From assembly GCA_013397865.1 (NCBI GenBank), contig VZTI01001772.1, positions 234,983 through 298,982 on the forward strand: a DNA stretch of 64,000 bases, given 5' to 3'. The translations under genes were made by a program, and so were the position numbers. Below the pieces are notes generated by a model. It was not told the origin of the DNA. It did not search any database and saw only the letters and a program-made list of their open reading frames with translations. The DNA is from Struthidea cinerea. Lineage: Eukaryota > Chordata > Aves > Passeriformes > Corcoracidae. Of this stretch, positions 61,513 through 64,000 are shown piece by piece. How positions within the stretch are numbered: position 1 is the first letter of the stretch; every line of letters begins with the position of its first letter.

Positions 61513-64000
61513 CTTCTGCTGGTTTAATGAGGCACAGACCCTGGTAGGCTAAAAAGAGGTGCTGCTCTAAACACTACTGGGAAAAAGCGATTTAAAGAAA
61601 TAGATCAAAATGTCAGACTGAACCTCTGACATCATCTCTTATTCTCTTAATACACAGCATAGAAATTCTCCTCATTACTTATGATGTGAACTATGTACAC
61701 ATATAATTTAGACAAACTAAACTATCTTGATTTATTAATTAAGAGAAGATCTAGCAGTATTCTAAACTACTTAAAAACACACTAAAAGCACCTGCTTTAT
61801 ACTTGGAGCCTGAATGCACCAAGCCTCTGTTTTCCAGCCACTGTCCTATTTTTCTCTTGGACCAAGGAGCCTTTAGTTACCAAATTTGTGTTACCATGTG
61901 AATGCTTAGACCCCAGTACAGTGCACTCAATAACTTTTTCTTTAAGGACTGTTTTCAATCCTTTTATAGTTGTCACAGATTCCCTTCAACACCTCTTTCC
62001 TCCCCAAAACCCTATCATTATCTTGTATCTGTAGACATCAAAACAAATATGGTTTTCCAGTAACAGCTGCACTTGTGCCAAACTCAAGATAGCAAAGCCT
62101 CTCAATACATGCATGGAATCCTGTTAATTGACAGGTGTACTGCATCAGTCCTTTTGCCCATGAGCTGCATAGGGAGTTCAGGACCACTCTCTGTAACCCC
62201 CTACATTCCTGTTAGAGCTGCTGCTTCAAGGCTAGACTGCCCCACAAAGCAAGCAGGAAAGTAAATCCAAAAATAGTGCAATGGATAAATGTTGCATACA
62301 TAAAGAAGGAAGATAACAGGGTATCAATTCAGCTGAGACACACAGGAGACTGAAATTATCTTTTGAATCACTTTGGATTAGTTTTTAGCACTGTTCTTTA
62401 AAAATGTGAGATGTTTTCTCTAATAAATGAGAAAAACAGTGCTTATGAATTACCCTTCATGGGTATACTTCCCACTAAACTCGTGTTTGCACGAGTTACT
62501 GGACTCCACAGCTCATTCCAAGCAGAATTAGTTGGTGTAATGACATGTATAAAGTATACTACCATATTACTTTGTACCTTTTTAAAATGTCTCTGAGCAC
62601 TGGCACATGGCCAAACTAGGGCTGCTCCAGCACAGGCACCTCAGCAAGTCTTACAGCTTCTCATGAGAACTCCTTGCCAGGAGTTGTGACAGCTTGGTTA
62701 CTCATGCTTGGAAGGTGCTAAGGTACTGTAACAGAGTTGGTGTGAGGCTGGCAAGGAGCCCCAGCCCTGGAAAGAGGAAGGGGAAACACTTCTGCCATGC
62801 AGGTCAAGTTCTATCTCTCTTTCATCCAAAGTGACTTGGCAATACAAGCTGATATTCAGGAGCTTCGATTTACACCACATTTAAATAACCCTAGAGTTTT
62901 GACAGAAAAAGTGCTGAAGTTTCAACTTTTCATGACTCCAGGGGCATGACAGCCTGAAGACCACAGGCTATGGTCTTTTCTCAAATACACGCTGATTGCC
63001 ATCACAAGTAAGATGCTCACACCCTACTTCTCCTCAAGAAGTCCCTCTGTATGTGCTTCCCAGAGGGGACCAGCAAGGCTTCACAGAAAACATGGCCCTA
63101 GGAGGAAGGCATCAGCTGAGGAGCATCTGAGAACATGAAAAATGCAGCTCCAGTTCTCATCTATTCTTGAAGCTACTAAAATCCACAATTTTGCTATATC
63201 AGAAAAGTAGTCTTGCCCTCTAGCTACACATTTTATGGATGGAGGTACTAGTGATTTCTCAGTGGTTCCTCAATGACGTATAGTACTTTGTATAAGTAAC
63301 TACACACTCACATCAGTCTAGCCTGAGTGTTTCTAGGCATCACATCCCTCCAGTGAGCTGGCTTCAGCTTCCAGAGGGGCAGAAATTAATTTTTTTTATT
63401 TCTTTTTTTCATTCTTGTCCTTGTCCCACAGGAAGGGTTAAGTTGCTATTTCTTGAAAGTGAAGACAAGAACTGATGTTTTTTCACCTCACTCATTTCTG
63501 CCCCTGACAGCAGGGCCAGGCTGCTGTTGTGATCACAGCCTTGCTATGGCTCTGCACAGTACCACAGAGATGCTCTCCTTGTGCTGTGAACACCCCTGCA
63601 TGGTGAAAGAGAAGCTGCTCAGACACAGATCTTCTGCTCTTGCATTCATCTTGCCACATGAAACAACTGAGCAGTGCCTGAAGCTTTGTCTGGTCTGAGA
63701 GTGTAGGAGTTGGAGAGAAGCTTCACTGGAAGGCAGCTGTCAGATCCCAGGCAAGAGAGCAGAGGAGTTTGAAGAGCCACCCCTGAACACTGAGGTTTAT
63801 CAGGACTGCCTAGGTATGTGCAAGGAGGATGGTTTCTCTGTATGATACATATGGTGCTCATTTTGCATTAGGAGCTGTGGTGAAGGATGTATCAAGAAGC
63901 ACATTAACAAACTTCTTCAGACAGAAGATCAAAGCAGTGAGTTTCTACATTTAAATCATACAAATTTGATTTACCATTCTGGACCTAAGTGGGCAGCAAC
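61513..64000. other. Unrecognised intronic DNA
   Basis: About 2.5 kb right of the long CR1 with no channel exon, named repeat or RNA gene recognised. It should be part of the KCNV1 intron. Confidence 0.5.

Larger units (their letters stand above)
59161..64000 (-). other. KCNV1 intron, partial
   Basis: No earlier channel exon was recognised between the acceptor and the window edge, so the intron is at least 4.8 kb. It holds a 2.2 kb CR1 (59285-61512). The rest, 61513-64000, is AT-rich DNA in which I recognise nothing. Open frames there are 60-81 codons and overlap. Confidence 0.75.

Noticed and set aside
1..64000. CRISPR arrays, bacterial operons, phage or plasmid features, tRNA or rRNA genes
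   Set aside because: No regularly spaced repeats, operon structure or RNA gene was recognised. The sequence is vertebrate in all respects I can read.

Overview
This window reads as nuclear DNA from a bird, probably a songbird (passerine). The bird call rests on several 5'-truncated CR1 LINEs with the avian 3' end (a '...tcccttccaacc...' block followed by an ATTCTATG-like tail) and no mammalian SINEs or L1. The passerine call is weaker. It rests on long terminal repeats (LTRs) of endogenous retroviruses (ERVs) that resemble songbird families I remember. The DNA is AT-rich, full of stops in all frames, and has no operon, Shine-Dalgarno or CRISPR structure.

Only one real gene part was recognised: the last coding exon of KCNV1 (Kv8.1, an electrically silent potassium-channel subunit), minus strand, 58649-59160. 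It has a good splice acceptor, an intact selectivity filter and a natural C-terminus. The rest of KCNV1 should lie beyond position 64000, because the 4.8 kb to its right is intron. The 58 kb to its left is 3' flank and looks like gene desert. If human-like gene order holds (recalled, not tested), it lies between KCNV1 and SYBU.

Layout. 1-3.4 kb: unique DNA, then two plus-strand CR1 tails, the first ending in a TTCTC microsatellite. 6.2-7.1 kb: broken ERV pol fragment, minus strand. 12.2-12.8 kb: plus-strand CR1. 13.0-13.6 and 16.3-16.9 kb: two probable solo LTRs of different families, minus strand. 20.1 kb: short CR1 tail. 22.75-22.92 kb: purine-rich repeat with a 27-base assembly gap. 27.7 and 28.9-29.35 kb: three short CR1 pieces. 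32.8-33.3 kb and 35.6-36.2 kb: two LTR-like blocks. 36-48 kb: essentially unique AT-rich DNA. 48.2 kb: purine tract. 54.9-55.8 kb: CR1 pieces, one split by a nested short LTR. 56.1-56.3 kb: direct duplication around a single N. 58.3-59.2 kb: KCNV1 3' end. 59.3-61.5 kb: a 2.2 kb CR1 with recognisable but broken ORF2, in the KCNV1 intron.

I found no convincing undescribed system. The most useful points are the KCNV1 exon, the nested LTR insertion, the CR1 tail grown into a microsatellite and the probable assembly artefact at 56.2 kb. The many other open frames of 60-170 codons are what chance gives in 64 kb and were not annotated as genes.
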